NCBI RefSeq assembly: GCF_011742925.1
Contig: NZ_WAEL01000007.1
Coordinates: 124,001 to 188,000, forward strand
DNA from: Fibrivirga algicola
GTDB lineage: Bacteria > Bacteroidota > Bacteroidia > Cytophagales > Spirosomataceae
Length of the DNA: 64,000 bases
Direction: 5' to 3'
Both the position numbers and the translations under genes were made by a program. Each line of letters begins with the position of its first letter. The stretch's first letter is position 1. The notes below the pieces were generated by a model. That model saw nothing but the letters and a program-made list of their open reading frames with translations, did not search any database and was not told the origin of the DNA. This document shows, piece after piece, positions 26,208 through 34,843 of this stretch.

Positions 26208-26215
26208 TACTTTTG
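26208..26215 (+). promoter_or_regulatory. -7 box (TACTTTTG) for the ABC-cyclophilin-SDR operon
   Basis: An exact TAnnTTTG match 24 nt before the ATG at 26240. It supports that start rather than the upstream GTG at 26180, which lies before the box. Confidence 0.5.
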
Positions 26216-26239
26216 CACGACGTCCTTGATCGGCTTTCT

Positions 26240-26866
26240 ATGCTCACAACCCATCAACTTACTTTTTCTTACTCGCCCACTAAGTCTTTCAAATTTCCAG
26301 ACGTGAATTGCCCCGACAGCGATGCGTTGCTGATTTTGGGGCAGTCTGGAACGGGTAAAACTACGTTTTTGCACCTGTTGGCCCTGCTGCTCAAGCCTGC
26401 GTCGGGGTCGGTGGTGATCAACGATACCGATCTCACGAAGCTGTCGGCCGCACAGACGGCAGCCTTCCGAGCCGCCCACGTAGGAATCGTGTATCAGAAG
26501 CCTCACTTCGTCAGTTCGCTGTCCGTTCTGGATAACCTGTTGCTGGCCAACTACCTCGCCAGTAAGCCACAGGCCAAAGAACGTGCGCGTGAACTGGCCG
26601 GACAACTGGGGTTTGCTGAGCATCTGGATAAGAAAACCAACCAGATGAGTCAGGGTGAGCAGCAGCGCGTAAGCATTGCCCGCGCCATGATGAACCAGCC
26701 CGCCGTGATTCTGGCCGATGAACCAACGTCGAGCCTTGACGATGAAAACGCCAACCGGGTTATTGCCCTGCTTCGCGAACAGGCGCAGCAGATTGGCGCG
26801 AGTCTGATTGTGGTGACGCACGATCAACGCCTGAAAGATGCCTTCACTAACCGGGTATCCCTGTGA
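26240..26866 (+). CDS. Orphan ABC transporter ATP-binding protein (LolD/FtsE-like)
   Basis: A 208-aa ATPase with Walker [11 protein letters not shown]-loop region [11 protein letters not shown], signature [15 protein letters not shown], Walker [14 protein letters not shown] and switch His VVTHDQR. Length and sequence resemble the LolD/MacB/FtsE group, which pair with extracytoplasmic-loop permeases. No permease is encoded nearby. The stop overlaps the GTG of the downstream cyclophilin by 4 nt (GTGA), so translation is probably coupled. Cargo unknown. Confidence 0.87.
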   Translation: MLTTHQLTFSYSPTKSFKFPDVNCPDSDALLILGQSGTGKTTFLHLLALLLKPASGSVVINDTDLTKLSAAQTAAFRAAHVGIVYQKPHFVSSLSVLDNLLLANYLASKPQAKERARELAGQLGFAEHLDKKTNQMSQGEQQRVSIARAMMNQPAVILADEPTSSLDDENANRVIALLREQAQQIGASLIVVTHDQRLKDAFTNRVSL

Positions 26867-27615
26867 GGAAAGTACTATTGCTCCTGTTGCTGGCACTGCC
26901 GCTCATTAATCTGGCGCAAAACCGCCGGGGGGGACGGCCAACGTTTGGGCCCGATAAAAAGAAAGACTACCTGGTAACACTGCGTACGGATTATGGGATC
27001 ATGCGCCTGATTCTGCACGACGATACACCCAGTCATAAAGCCAACTTCATTCGGCTGGTCGATAGTGCATACTACGATGGCTTGCTGTTTCACCGCATCA
27101 TCGAAAAATTCATGATTCAGGGGGGCGACCCTGACTCGCGTACCGCCGTGGCGGGGCAAGCTCTGGGCAACGGGGATATTGGGTATCGCGTACCTGCCGA
27201 ACTGGTGCCGACCCTCTTCCATAAGCGGGGGGCACTGGGAGCCGCCCGCGACGATCGCCCCGACAAGGCCTCGAGCGCCACGCAGTTCTACATTGTGCAG
27301 GGGCGGGTCTGGAATGATGACGACCTACAGAAGCAGATTGACCGGGGCAAAGCACGCGGTTCATCGCGCACCTTCACCGACCAGCAAAAGCAGGTTTACA
27401 AAACCATTGGCGGCACCCCGCACCTCGACGGAAACTATACGGTTTTTGGGCAGGTGATCGACGGGCTGGCCGTGGTCGACAGCATTGCGAAACAACCCCG
27501 TAACCCCAAAGACCGCCCCCTGACTGATGTTCGGATGCGGATGAAAGGCGAGTGGGTCAAGAAAAAGAAGATTACCAAACTGTACGGATACAACTACAAC
27601 CTCCCTGCATCATGA
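26863..27615 (+). CDS. Secreted cyclophilin-type peptidyl-prolyl isomerase (paralog 2)
   Basis: 250 aa from a GTG that overlaps the ABC stop. Signal peptide [19 protein letters not shown], cyclophilin core GLLFHRIIEKFMIQGGDPDS, QFYIVQG and LDGNYTVFGQVIDGLAVVDS. It is closely related to the paralog at 25409; the most divergent stretch is the charged insert (QKQIDRGKARGSSRTF here, ERKMATSKVRTPDRVF there). The stop overlaps the ATG of the following SDR gene (ATGA), so the three genes form a tight operon. Confidence 0.9.
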   Translation: MRKVLLLLLLALPLINLAQNRRGGRPTFGPDKKKDYLVTLRTDYGIMRLILHDDTPSHKANFIRLVDSAYYDGLLFHRIIEKFMIQGGDPDSRTAVAGQALGNGDIGYRVPAELVPTLFHKRGALGAARDDRPDKASSATQFYIVQGRVWNDDDLQKQIDRGKARGSSRTFTDQQKQVYKTIGGTPHLDGNYTVFGQVIDGLAVVDSIAKQPRNPKDRPLTDVRMRMKGEWVKKKKITKLYGYNYNLPAS

Positions 27616-28514
27616 AAATTCTGATTACCGGCGCAAACGGACTGCTGGGCCAAAAACTGGTTGGGCTACTGGCTAACCAGCCCGATGTTGAGCTAATTGC
27701 TACTGCCCGAGGAGCCAATCGCCTGCCCACTACTGACGGATACACGTACCTGGCTATGGACATTACCGACCGGCAGCAGGTGCTCGACGTAATTACACAG
27801 ATACGTCCCGATTCGGTAATTCACGGAGCGGCCATGACCGACGTGGATAAATGCGAAGTAGACAAAGACGGTTGCTGGGCGCAGAACGTGTCGGCGGTTG
27901 AATACATCGTGGAGGCCTGCCGGGCCGTAGGAGCGTTTTTGTGCCATGTATCGACCGACTTCATCTTCGATGGAGCTGCCGGTCCCTACACCGAAGAAGC
28001 CGAGGGAAACCCCGTTAGCTTTTACGGCTGGAGCAAATATGCCGCCGAGAAGGTGGTGATCAACTCGGGTATCAGCTGGGCCATTGCCCGTACTGTGCTG
28101 GTATACGGTATTGCCCACGACATGAGCCGGAGCAACATCATCCTGTGGGTGAAAAAGTCGCTGGAAGATGGCAAGACCATCAAGGTGGTGACCGATCAGT
28201 TCCGCAGCCCGACGCTGGCCGAAGACCTGGCGGCTGGTTGCGCCCTGATTGCGCAGCAGCAGGCCACCGGGATCTTTAATATTTCGGGAAAAGAAGTGCT
28301 GACGCCCCACGAAATGGCCATTCAGACGGCCGATTATTTCGGGCTCGATAAATCGCTGATTACCGAAGCCACGGCTGCTACGTTTCAGCAAACGGCCCGT
28401 CGCCCGCCCCGTACCGGCTTTATCATCGACAAGGCACGTACCCAACTGGGTTACAATCCACGGAGTTTCAGCGAAGGGATCGCGCTGCTGGCGGCGCAGA
28501 TTTCGGGTCGGTAG
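27612..28514 (+). CDS. SDR-family NAD(P)-dependent oxidoreductase, RmlD-like
   Basis: A 300-aa extended short-chain dehydrogenase from the ATG at 27612. It shows the Rossmann motif ITGANGLLGQ, the VSTDFIFDG strand with the Ser/Thr, and the catalytic YGWSKYAAEK. The pattern VSTD-F-FDG and C-terminal PRTGFIIDKAR are close to dTDP-4-dehydrorhamnose reductases, but no other nucleotide-sugar genes are nearby, so the substrate is open. It is translationally coupled to the upstream cyclophilin. Confidence 0.82.
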   Translation: MKILITGANGLLGQKLVGLLANQPDVELIATARGANRLPTTDGYTYLAMDITDRQQVLDVITQIRPDSVIHGAAMTDVDKCEVDKDGCWAQNVSAVEYIVEACRAVGAFLCHVSTDFIFDGAAGPYTEEAEGNPVSFYGWSKYAAEKVVINSGISWAIARTVLVYGIAHDMSRSNIILWVKKSLEDGKTIKVVTDQFRSPTLAEDLAAGCALIAQQQATGIFNISGKEVLTPHEMAIQTADYFGLDKSLITEATAATFQQTARRPPRTGFIIDKARTQLGYNPRSFSEGIALLAAQISGR

Positions 28515-28525
28515 AAGCAGCGCGT

Positions 28526-29161
28526 ATGGCGAAGAAAAAACCGAAATACTACGTAGTGTGGCAGGGACGGGAAACGGGCGTTTTCGACAGCTGGGAAGCC
28601 TGTAAAAAGCAGGTCGACGGGTTCGATAAGGCCCTGTTCAAATCGTTCGACAGTAAAACGGAGGCCATGAAGGCCTACACCGACAACCCGCGCAGGTACG
28701 TTGGCAATAAGCCCAAAACCGCCCCACAGCTCAAACTCTCTGATCTGCATCGGCCACCCATTGATGACAGTGTGGTGGTTGATGCAGCCTGGAACACGGC
28801 TACCGGCGACATGGAATACCAGGGCATCTATTTACCGACCCGCGAAAAAATCTTTCACCGCGGCCCTTATCCCGATGGGACCAATAATATTGGTGAGTTT
28901 CTGGCTATCGTGCATGCACTGGCCCTGCTCGACCAGCGAAACAGCAATCTGCCCATCTATTCTGACTCCCGAACGGCCATTAGTTGGGTAAAAAAGAAGA
29001 AGGCAAACACCAAACTGGAGCATACGGGCCGTAACGCCGAACTCTTCGAATTGCTCCAACGAGCCGAGACCTGGCTCAATACACACCGTTTTGCCAATCA
29101 AATCCTGAAATGGGAGACAACTCAGTGGGGCGAAAATCCTGCTGATTTTGGCAGGAAATGA
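28526..29161 (+). CDS. rnhA: Ribonuclease H with viroplasmin-type N-terminal domain
   Basis: 211 aa. Residues ~5-50 are the RNA/DNA hybrid-binding (viroplasmin) domain (YYVVWQGRETGVFDSWEACKKQVDGF). After a linker comes an RNase H domain with acidic residues in VVDAAWNT, NNIGEFLAI, IYSDSRTAI and the C-terminal PADFGRK. It should degrade the RNA strand of RNA/DNA hybrids. This two-domain architecture is like eukaryotic RNase H1 and is common in Bacteroidota. It starts 11 nt after the SDR gene and could be in the same transcript. Confidence 0.9.
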   Translation: MAKKKPKYYVVWQGRETGVFDSWEACKKQVDGFDKALFKSFDSKTEAMKAYTDNPRRYVGNKPKTAPQLKLSDLHRPPIDDSVVVDAAWNTATGDMEYQGIYLPTREKIFHRGPYPDGTNNIGEFLAIVHALALLDQRNSNLPIYSDSRTAISWVKKKKANTKLEHTGRNAELFELLQRAETWLNTHRFANQILKWETTQWGENPADFGRK

Positions 29162-29236
29162 GGCGGTTAGCTGTTTGCACGGCTACTATCTTAGCAAAAT
29201 TAGCCAGCGGGCCTTTACAAATCCGTAATAAAGCCC

Positions 29237-29244
29237 TACGTTTG
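29237..29244 (+). promoter_or_regulatory. -7 box (TACGTTTG) for galactokinase
   Basis: An exact TAnnTTTG match about 120 nt before the chosen galK ATG. It implies a leader of about 115 nt containing a poly-T run at 29340-29348. Confidence 0.4.
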
Positions 29245-29364
29245 CATCGGCAAATCGGTGCTACCAGCTCCTGCTGAATCCCCCAGGTCTTGACGGAAGC
29301 AAGGGTAGGTGGTCGTAGCGGTGAGACATTCGATTTGCCTTTTTTTTTGCCCTTTCCTCAACAC

Positions 29365-30519
29365 ATGCAGGTCCTCGACACACTCACCTCAACGTTTAGA
29401 GGTACGTTCGGCGAAACGCCCACGCTCATTCAGTCGCCCGGGCGCGTCAATCTCATCGGAGAACATACGGATTACAACGAGGGCTTTGTGCTGCCTGCCG
29501 CCATCGATAAAGCCATCTTCCTGGCCGTTGGCCCCCGTTCCGATCAAAAACTACACTTCGTTTCCGCTGATTTAAACAGCACCTTTCAGGGTACACTCGG
29601 CGATATCAGGCGCAGCTCGAAAGGCTGGGCCAATTACCTGCTTGGTGTCGTTGATCAGGTGCAGAAAGAAACGGCCCTGCCCGGTGGTCTCAACGTTGTT
29701 TTTGGCGGTACAATCCCCATCGGTTCCGGCTTATCGTCGTCGGCAGCGCTGGAAAACGGGGTGATCGTCGCCTTGAATCAGCTGTACAAACTGGGTATGG
29801 AACGTATTCCAATGGCTTTGTTGTCGCAACGGGCCGAAAACCAGTTCGTAGGCGTGCAGTGCGGCATTATGGACCAGTTTGCTTCTATGATGGGGCGCGC
29901 TGGCCACGTGATCAAACTCGATTGCCGGTCGCTGGCGTTCGAGTACGCACCGCTGGCAATGGATGGTTTCCGAATTGTCCTGTGCGATTCGCGGGTCAAG
30001 CATTCACTGGCGTCTACCGAATACAATACAAGGCGGGCCGAGTGCGAAGCGGGGGTTGCCATGATTCGGGCCATTTACGGCGATCAGATCCGTTCGCTGC
30101 GCGATGTAACGATGGATATGCTCAACAAGCACATTCGTGATCAGGAGCCGCTGCTCTATAAGCGCTGTGCTTACGTGGTGCTCGAAAACCAGCGGTTGCT
30201 GAACGGCGTAGCTGATCTGGAGGCCGGCAACATCGACGCGTTTGGGCAGCGAATGTTCGAGTCGCACGAAGGGCTGAGCAACTGGTACGAAGTGAGCTGC
30301 CCTGAACTGGATGTGCTGGAAGACATTGCCCGGGCGCACCCCGGCGTTCTAGGTGCCCGTATGATGGGCGGTGGGTTTGGTGGATGTACGATCAACCTGG
30401 TTCGCGAAGACGCTCTGGCTGATTTCGAGCAGGTTATTCAGACCAAATACCTGGCGCGCACCGGTAAACAGACATTGATTCATACCTGTCGGATCGAAGA
30501 CGGCACTCACGTCGTCTGA
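29365..30519 (+). CDS. galK: Galactokinase
   Basis: 384 aa from the ATG at 29365; the longer TTG frame adds a leader not found in the family. The galactokinase signature SPGRVNLIGEHTDYNEGFVLP, the GHMP ATP-binding loop PIGSGLSSSAALE and the C-terminal MMGGGFGGCTINLV are all present. It phosphorylates alpha-D-galactose to galactose 1-phosphate in the Leloir pathway. galT and galE are not adjacent. Full length for the family. Confidence 0.95.
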   Translation: MQVLDTLTSTFRGTFGETPTLIQSPGRVNLIGEHTDYNEGFVLPAAIDKAIFLAVGPRSDQKLHFVSADLNSTFQGTLGDIRRSSKGWANYLLGVVDQVQKETALPGGLNVVFGGTIPIGSGLSSSAALENGVIVALNQLYKLGMERIPMALLSQRAENQFVGVQCGIMDQFASMMGRAGHVIKLDCRSLAFEYAPLAMDGFRIVLCDSRVKHSLASTEYNTRRAECEAGVAMIRAIYGDQIRSLRDVTMDMLNKHIRDQEPLLYKRCAYVVLENQRLLNGVADLEAGNIDAFGQRMFESHEGLSNWYEVSCPELDVLEDIARAHPGVLGARMMGGGFGGCTINLVREDALADFEQVIQTKYLARTGKQTLIHTCRIEDGTHVV

Positions 30520-30561
30520 TTTCTGCCAGGGAGTGGATAGATTCGGCTGATTGTGATATTC

Positions 30562-30598
30562 TGATCAATTTGTCTGGTTACTAGACCGGTGTTGATCA
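30562..30598. promoter_or_regulatory. Bipartite inverted repeat upstream of the transaldolase promoter
   Basis: TGATCAA (30562-30568) and TTGATCA (30592-30598) enclose a second pair GTCT/AGAC. The element lies between the galK stop and the TATTTTTG box. It could be an operator or a weak galK terminator. Confidence 0.35.
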
Positions 30599-30626
30599 AA
30601 ATAGAACAGAAAACAGTAAACTCATT

Positions 30627-30634
30627 TATTTTTG
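30627..30634 (+). promoter_or_regulatory. -7 box (TATTTTTG) for transaldolase
   Basis: An exact TAnnTTTG match 26 nt before the ATG at 30661. It supports that start over the upstream frame beginning at 30589. Confidence 0.5.
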
Positions 30635-30660
30635 TTGTAAAACATAACTCCACTTACACG

Positions 30661-31320
30661 ATGAAATTTTTCATTGATACAGCTAACCTCAACGATATTC
30701 GCGAGGCACAGGACATGGGTATCCTCGACGGCGTTACCACCAACCCGTCGCTGATGGCCAAAGAAGGCATTACAGGCAAAGACAATGTGATGCGTCACTA
30801 CAAACAAATCTGCGAAATTGTAGAGGGTGATGTAAGTGCAGAGGTAATTGGCACCACATTCGACGAGATGGTTCGCGAAGGCGAAGAGCTGGCCGAACTC
30901 GACGAGAACATCGTGGTGAAAATTCCGATGACGAAAGACGGCGTAAAGGCGTTGAAGTACTTTTCGGAAAAAGGCGTTCGGACCAACTGTACCCTTATTT
31001 TCTCGGCCGGTCAGGCATTGCTGGCCGCCAAAGCGGGTGCTTCCTACGTGTCTCCGTTCGTTGGTCGTCTCGACGATATTTCGACCGATGGCGTTGAACT
31101 GATCGAGCAGATCGTTACGATCTACCGGAACTATGGCTATACCACTGAAGTGCTGGCCGCTTCGATCCGTCACCCAATGCATGTAATTCAGTGCGCCGAA
31201 ATCGGTGCCGACGTAATGACCGGCCCGTTGAGCGTAATGACCGCCCTGCTCAATCACCCCCTGACTGACATTGGCCTCGCCAAATTCCTAGCTGACCATA
31301 AGAAAGCGGGAACGATGTAA
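30661..31320 (+). CDS. Transaldolase / fructose-6-phosphate aldolase type (TalC/Fsa family)
   Basis: 219 aa, the size of the short decameric transaldolases. It opens [13 protein letters not shown] and has the Schiff-base Lys in [10 protein letters not shown], plus [20 protein letters not shown] and SPFVGRLDD. It transfers dihydroxyacetone units in the non-oxidative pentose phosphate pathway. Genes for Zwf and 6-phosphogluconolactonase lie about 9 kb downstream. Whether it is a true transaldolase or an aldolase cannot be told reliably by eye. Confidence 0.93.
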   Translation: MKFFIDTANLNDIREAQDMGILDGVTTNPSLMAKEGITGKDNVMRHYKQICEIVEGDVSAEVIGTTFDEMVREGEELAELDENIVVKIPMTKDGVKALKYFSEKGVRTNCTLIFSAGQALLAAKAGASYVSPFVGRLDDISTDGVELIEQIVTIYRNYGYTTEVLAASIRHPMHVIQCAEIGADVMTGPLSVMTALLNHPLTDIGLAKFLADHKKAGTM

Positions 31321-31330
31321 TTTCCGATCT

Positions 31331-31403
31331 ACGAGTTGCGAGTTACAATTTGACTACCGCGCGGTTGCAAGGCAGTCGCAATAAATCGTAATTCGCAATT
31401 CGT
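31331..31403. repeat. Intergenic inverted repeat between transaldolase and ftsE (hairpin E)
   Basis: Arms 31331-31351 and 31383-31403 pair at 18 of 21 positions (around ACGAGTTGCGAGTTACAATTT). The left arm starts 10 nt after the transaldolase stop and the right arm ends 8 nt before the ftsE ATG, so the hairpin would form the immediate 5' leader of ftsE. Confidence 0.7.
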
Positions 31404-31411
31404 ACATCATT

Positions 31412-32101
31412 ATGCAGAGCATGTTCAATTCCGATCCCGTTCTTTCGCTGTATCAGGCTGATATTTATCAGGGTACTAAACTCGTGTTGGGCGATGTGTC
31501 GTTCGATATCTTCAAGGGTGAGTTTGTGTACCTTATTGGCCGGACAGGCAGCGGTAAGTCATCGCTGTTGAAGACGATGTACGCCGATCTGTGGTTGCAG
31601 CAGGGGAGGGGGAAAGTAGCTGGATTTGCGCTGGAAAAGCTGAAACCTGCCGATGTGCCGTTTCTACGGCGTAAAGTCGGGATCGTGTTCCAGGACTTTC
31701 AGCTCTTTTTTGATCGCAACGTAGAAGAGAACCTGAAGTTTGTGCTTCGGGCAACGGGATGGACCGATAAAACCAAAATGAGTAACCGCATTTCTGAAGT
31801 GCTAATGCAGGTAGGCATGGGCACGCACCAGAAGCGGATGCCCCATCAGCTCTCTGGCGGTGAACAGCAACGCATCGTCATTGCCCGGGCCATGCTTAAC
31901 GAGCCACTGATACTGATCGCCGATGAACCCACGGGTAACCTCGACCCCGGCGTTTCTGACCAGATCATGGCTGTTTTCAAACAGATCAATAATGCCGGGA
32001 CCGCCATTCTGATGGCTACCCACAACTACGACCTGATCCATAAATTTCCGGGACGCACCCTGCGTTGCCAGGATGGTCAGGTAATCGAACTACACGGGTA
32101 G
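31412..32101 (+). CDS. ftsE: Cell-division ATP-binding protein FtsE
   Basis: A 229-aa ABC ATPase with Walker A GRTGSGKSS, Q-loop FQDFQLFFDRNVEENL, signature LSGGEQQRIVIARAM and Walker B LILIADEPTGNLDP. The FQDF-LF-DR-V-EN segment is characteristic of FtsE, which with FtsX couples ATP hydrolysis to peptidoglycan hydrolase activation at the septum. ftsX is not adjacent, which is usual in Bacteroidota. A hairpin lies just before the start. Confidence 0.88.
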   Translation: MQSMFNSDPVLSLYQADIYQGTKLVLGDVSFDIFKGEFVYLIGRTGSGKSSLLKTMYADLWLQQGRGKVAGFALEKLKPADVPFLRRKVGIVFQDFQLFFDRNVEENLKFVLRATGWTDKTKMSNRISEVLMQVGMGTHQKRMPHQLSGGEQQRIVIARAMLNEPLILIADEPTGNLDPGVSDQIMAVFKQINNAGTAILMATHNYDLIHKFPGRTLRCQDGQVIELHG

Positions 32102-32109
32102 CGTCCCTA

Positions 32110-33216
32110 CTAAACCGACGCCTTTCCCATCCGCTTGAGTACCTGGTAATGCGACACCAGAGCTGAAAGGAATGTGGGATTCTCCAGATACGGTAAGTTA
32201 AACTCACTGGCTGTCTGCTTCACAATACCGGCAATGGCGGGGTAATGAATATGGCAGATTCTGGGAAACAGATGATGCTCGATTTGCCGGTTGAGTCCAC
32301 CACAGAAAAACGTAGCCAGCCAGCTTGTCGGGGCAAAATTGGCCGTGGTTTGCAACTGATGTACAGCCCAGGTTTCTTCAATCGTGTTGAGCTGCGTAGG
32401 TACCGGAAACGAAGTGCCCTCGACCACGTGCGCCAATTGGAAGACCATCCCTAACACCAGCCCTTCAGCCAGGTGCATAACAACAAACCCCAGCACGATC
32501 TTCCACCAGGTCAGGTCGAGCAACAAAAGTGGTAAAACAATGAATGCAATGTAATAGGCCGCTTTGTACAAGAACAGGTTGATGTACTCGCGGCGGGGAT
32601 GATTGGTGTTGTTGTGCTGACCGATCTTCTTTTTGAAGAACTTGATATAATCTTTTCTGAACACCCATGATAGGGATGCCAGTCCGTATAGCGGGAAGGC
32701 ATACAGATGCTGAAACCGCTGCCAGGGTTTATAAGGCTCATCGGCATCGAGGCGTACCAAGCCGGGAGCTACCTCGATATCTTCATCATGGCCAGGGATG
32801 TTGGTGTACGTGTGATGCACCACATTGTGCATGATCCGCCATAAGTAGGGACTCGCGCCTACCAGGCAGAAACTCCGCCCCAGCATCCGATTAAGTCGAC
32901 TATTGCTGGTGAAGGCGTCGTGCAGGGCGTCATGCGATACGTTGAAGCCAATAAAGGCGGCAAATAAACCTAACAGGACAGCCATACCGAGCATAGCCAG
33001 TTCGCTAAACTGATTAGAGAGAATCAGACCGTATAGAACGGCATACGTAAGCAGGAAGAAGATAGTCTTCGACCACATGGCTCCGTTGGCGTGGGTCGAC
33101 AGGTTACGCTCAGCAAAATAGGCGTCCACCCGTTGCCGGACGGTCGCAAAAAAATCCGTACGTCTAATTGGTATAAACTTAAGGCCAGGGTTGTGTTTGT
33201 TGGATTTATTTATCAT
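32110..33216 (-). CDS. Membrane fatty acid desaturase
   Basis: A 368-aa membrane protein with three histidine boxes: HDALHD (preceded by GFNVS), HNVVHHTYTN and QIEHHLFP. This combination with Gln in the third box marks front-end/linoleoyl-CoA-type desaturases that introduce double bonds into acyl chains using a di-iron centre. There are about four transmembrane segments and no cytochrome b5 domain. A near-perfect palindrome lies one base upstream of the ATG, suggesting repression at that site. It converges on ftsE with an 8-nt gap. Confidence 0.9.
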   Translation of the reverse strand: MINKSNKHNPGLKFIPIRRTDFFATVRQRVDAYFAERNLSTHANGAMWSKTIFFLLTYAVLYGLILSNQFSELAMLGMAVLLGLFAAFIGFNVSHDALHDAFTSNSRLNRMLGRSFCLVGASPYLWRIMHNVVHHTYTNIPGHDEDIEVAPGLVRLDADEPYKPWQRFQHLYAFPLYGLASLSWVFRKDYIKFFKKKIGQHNNTNHPRREYINLFLYKAAYYIAFIVLPLLLLDLTWWKIVLGFVVMHLAEGLVLGMVFQLAHVVEGTSFPVPTQLNTIEETWAVHQLQTTANFAPTSWLATFFCGGLNRQIEHHLFPRICHIHYPAIAGIVKQTASEFNLPYLENPTFLSALVSHYQVLKRMGKASV

Positions 33217-33592
33217 TTATATAGTCTATAGATTATATAGTTTATTGGTTGTAGTAATAGAACGTCAATAAGCCTGTATAAGTTACACATATCAATCATA
33301 CCGCCCGTGGCCGCACCAGATAGCCTATACTGTGGTTAAAGTGAGCGAGTTATAAACATGGGAACAAACGCAGGCCTACTGCCGTTTAGTAGCATGAAAG
33401 AGACTGTAGTTTTGTTTAGTATTTTGATGAAAAAGTTGAACAAAACTGTCGGCCCTACGGTTAATTAAGTAACCATAGCACTCCTACGAACGCAGCATTA
33501 ACTTGCTGACTACCAGCGTTCTCGGGTCTGCCTGTGTTGTACACATACTTTGTAACGACAGGTTGGATCATTGATTTGATTCAAGACTACAC
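33217..33592. other. 376-nt divergent regulatory region between desaturase and PTPS genes
   Basis: AT-rich near the desaturase. It contains the palindrome at 33218-33239 and a 9-bp inverted repeat AGTTTTGTT (33408-33416) / AACAAAACT (33439-33447). A near-match to the -7 box (TACTTTG, one base short) lies about 40 nt before the PTPS start. No gene was found in it. Confidence 0.5.
33218..33239. promoter_or_regulatory. Near-perfect 22-bp palindrome at the desaturase start, candidate operator
   Basis: 10 of 11 base pairs are complementary about the centre at 33228/33229 (core TCTATAGA flanked by TATATA). It begins 2 nt upstream of the desaturase start codon, where a bound repressor would block transcription or initiation. 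Confidence 0.55.
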
Positions 33593-34030
33593 ATGACGGA
33601 AACAATAGGGGAAGACACCCCCCGCGTAGCTGTGTTTCGTAAAGAGCACTTCAACGCAGCCCATCGTCTGAACAACCCAAATTGGACAGATGAAAAAAAT
33701 GCCCGTGTTTACGGTAAATGCAACAACCCGAATTACCACGGCCATAATTATGACTTGATCGTGCAGGTAAATGGACCAATCCATCCCGAGACAGGTTACG
33801 TAATTGATATGAAGTACCTCGGCGACCTGATCAAAACCCACGTTACCGATCGGTTCGATCATAAAAATCTTAATCTCGATACCGACGAGTTTCGTGACCT
33901 CAATCCATCGGCCGAGAACATTGCCATCACCATTTACAACATACTCAGAACCCAACTAGAGCCCACGCTCGATCTGAAAATTCGTCTCTATGAAACCGAA
34001 CGGAACTTCGTTGAATACCCTGTCAACTAA
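33593..34030 (+). CDS. 6-pyruvoyl-tetrahydropterin synthase family protein
   Basis: 145 aa. Zinc ligands and catalytic Cys are seen in HFNAAHRL and GKCNNPNYHGHNYDL; C-terminal ETERNFVEY supplies the substrate-binding Glu. The KCNNPN-HGHNY motif is the eukaryotic-type PTPS form, which makes 6-pyruvoyl-tetrahydropterin from dihydroneopterin triphosphate, rather than the usual QueD sequence around HGH. The GTP cyclohydrolase gene overlaps its end by 41 nt, so the pair are co-expressed and act in sequence. Confidence 0.88.
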   Translation: MTETIGEDTPRVAVFRKEHFNAAHRLNNPNWTDEKNARVYGKCNNPNYHGHNYDLIVQVNGPIHPETGYVIDMKYLGDLIKTHVTDRFDHKNLNLDTDEFRDLNPSAENIAITIYNILRTQLEPTLDLKIRLYETERNFVEYPVN

Positions 34031-34733
34031 TGGCATTCACCTAAACGGGAACGGTCACAAACATGACCTTACCGATGAACTGGTGGATGATATGGGCGAC
34101 AACCACGCCAGTGCGAACCTCGATACGCCCTTGCGTGACGATGCGTTCGATCTGGACGATAACCTGAAGATTGATTTAATTGAGGAACATTTCCGCGAAA
34201 TAATGACCATTCTGGGTCTCGATCTCACCGACGACAGCCTGAAAGGTACGCCCCGGCGGGTGGCCAAGATGTACGTCAACGAGACGTTCAAAGGCCTGAA
34301 CCCCGCGAACAAGCCCAGCACTACGCTGTTCGAAAACAAGTACCAGTACAACCAGATGCTGGTTGAGCGCGACATCACGGTGCAATCATATTGTGAACAC
34401 CACTTTGTGCCTATAATTGGGAAAGCGCACGTTGCCTATATCTCGAGTGGTAAGGTGATTGGCCTGTCGAAACTGAACCGGATTGTGCAGCACTTCGCCA
34501 AACGGCCGCAGGTTCAGGAGCGCTTGACTATGCAGATTGCCGACGAACTGAAGAAAGCCCTGCAAACCGAAGATGTTGCCGTCATCATTGATGCCGCTCA
34601 CTTGTGTGTGTCAACCCGTGGCGTGAACGATACGGCCAGCTCGACGCTCACCGCCGCTTATAGTGGCAAGTTCGACGATGAAGCCACGCGTCAGGAGTTC
34701 CTGAAGTATGTGGGAATGAAACCAACAATGTAG
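33990..34733 (+). CDS. folE: GTP cyclohydrolase I
   Basis: A 247-aa enzyme. The first ~55 residues are a polar extension; the catalytic domain follows with LKGTPRRVAKMYV, zinc ligands in SYCEHHFVP and HLCVSTRGV, and GLSKLNRIVQHFAKRPQVQERLT. It converts GTP to dihydroneopterin triphosphate, the entry to folate and biopterin-type pterins. The ATG at 33990 overlaps the PTPS gene by 41 nt; a TTG at 34011 is an alternative. The extension is longer than in E. coli FolE (222 aa). Confidence 0.93.
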   Translation: MKPNGTSLNTLSTNGIHLNGNGHKHDLTDELVDDMGDNHASANLDTPLRDDAFDLDDNLKIDLIEEHFREIMTILGLDLTDDSLKGTPRRVAKMYVNETFKGLNPANKPSTTLFENKYQYNQMLVERDITVQSYCEHHFVPIIGKAHVAYISSGKVIGLSKLNRIVQHFAKRPQVQERLTMQIADELKKALQTEDVAVIIDAAHLCVSTRGVNDTASSTLTAAYSGKFDDEATRQEFLKYVGMKPTM

Positions 34734-34741
34734 TGGCGTTC

Positions 34742-34838
34742 ACAGTTTTCTGTTTGACGTATGCTATTGCGCTGCCTCTCCGCAAAGTCGTTGATGCCGC
34801 AGCGCAACAGTGGCTGGTAAACAGAAGACTGTAAACTG
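34742..34838. repeat. Intergenic inverted repeat between folE and SDR (hairpin B, GCAGCGCAAC family)
   Basis: Imperfect arms 34742-34775 and 34799-34838 share ACAGT-TTCTGTTT outside and TTGCGCTGC/GCAGCGCAAC inside. The left arm starts 8 nt after the folE stop and the right arm ends 5 nt before the SDR ATG. Its inner core is shared with the repeats at 11501 and 41782. Confidence 0.7.
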
Positions 34839-34843
34839 ATAAC

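Noticed and set aside
34742-34838. Riboswitch upstream of the SDR gene
   Set aside because: The structure is a simple long inverted repeat related to two others in the window; no conserved ligand-binding core was recognised.
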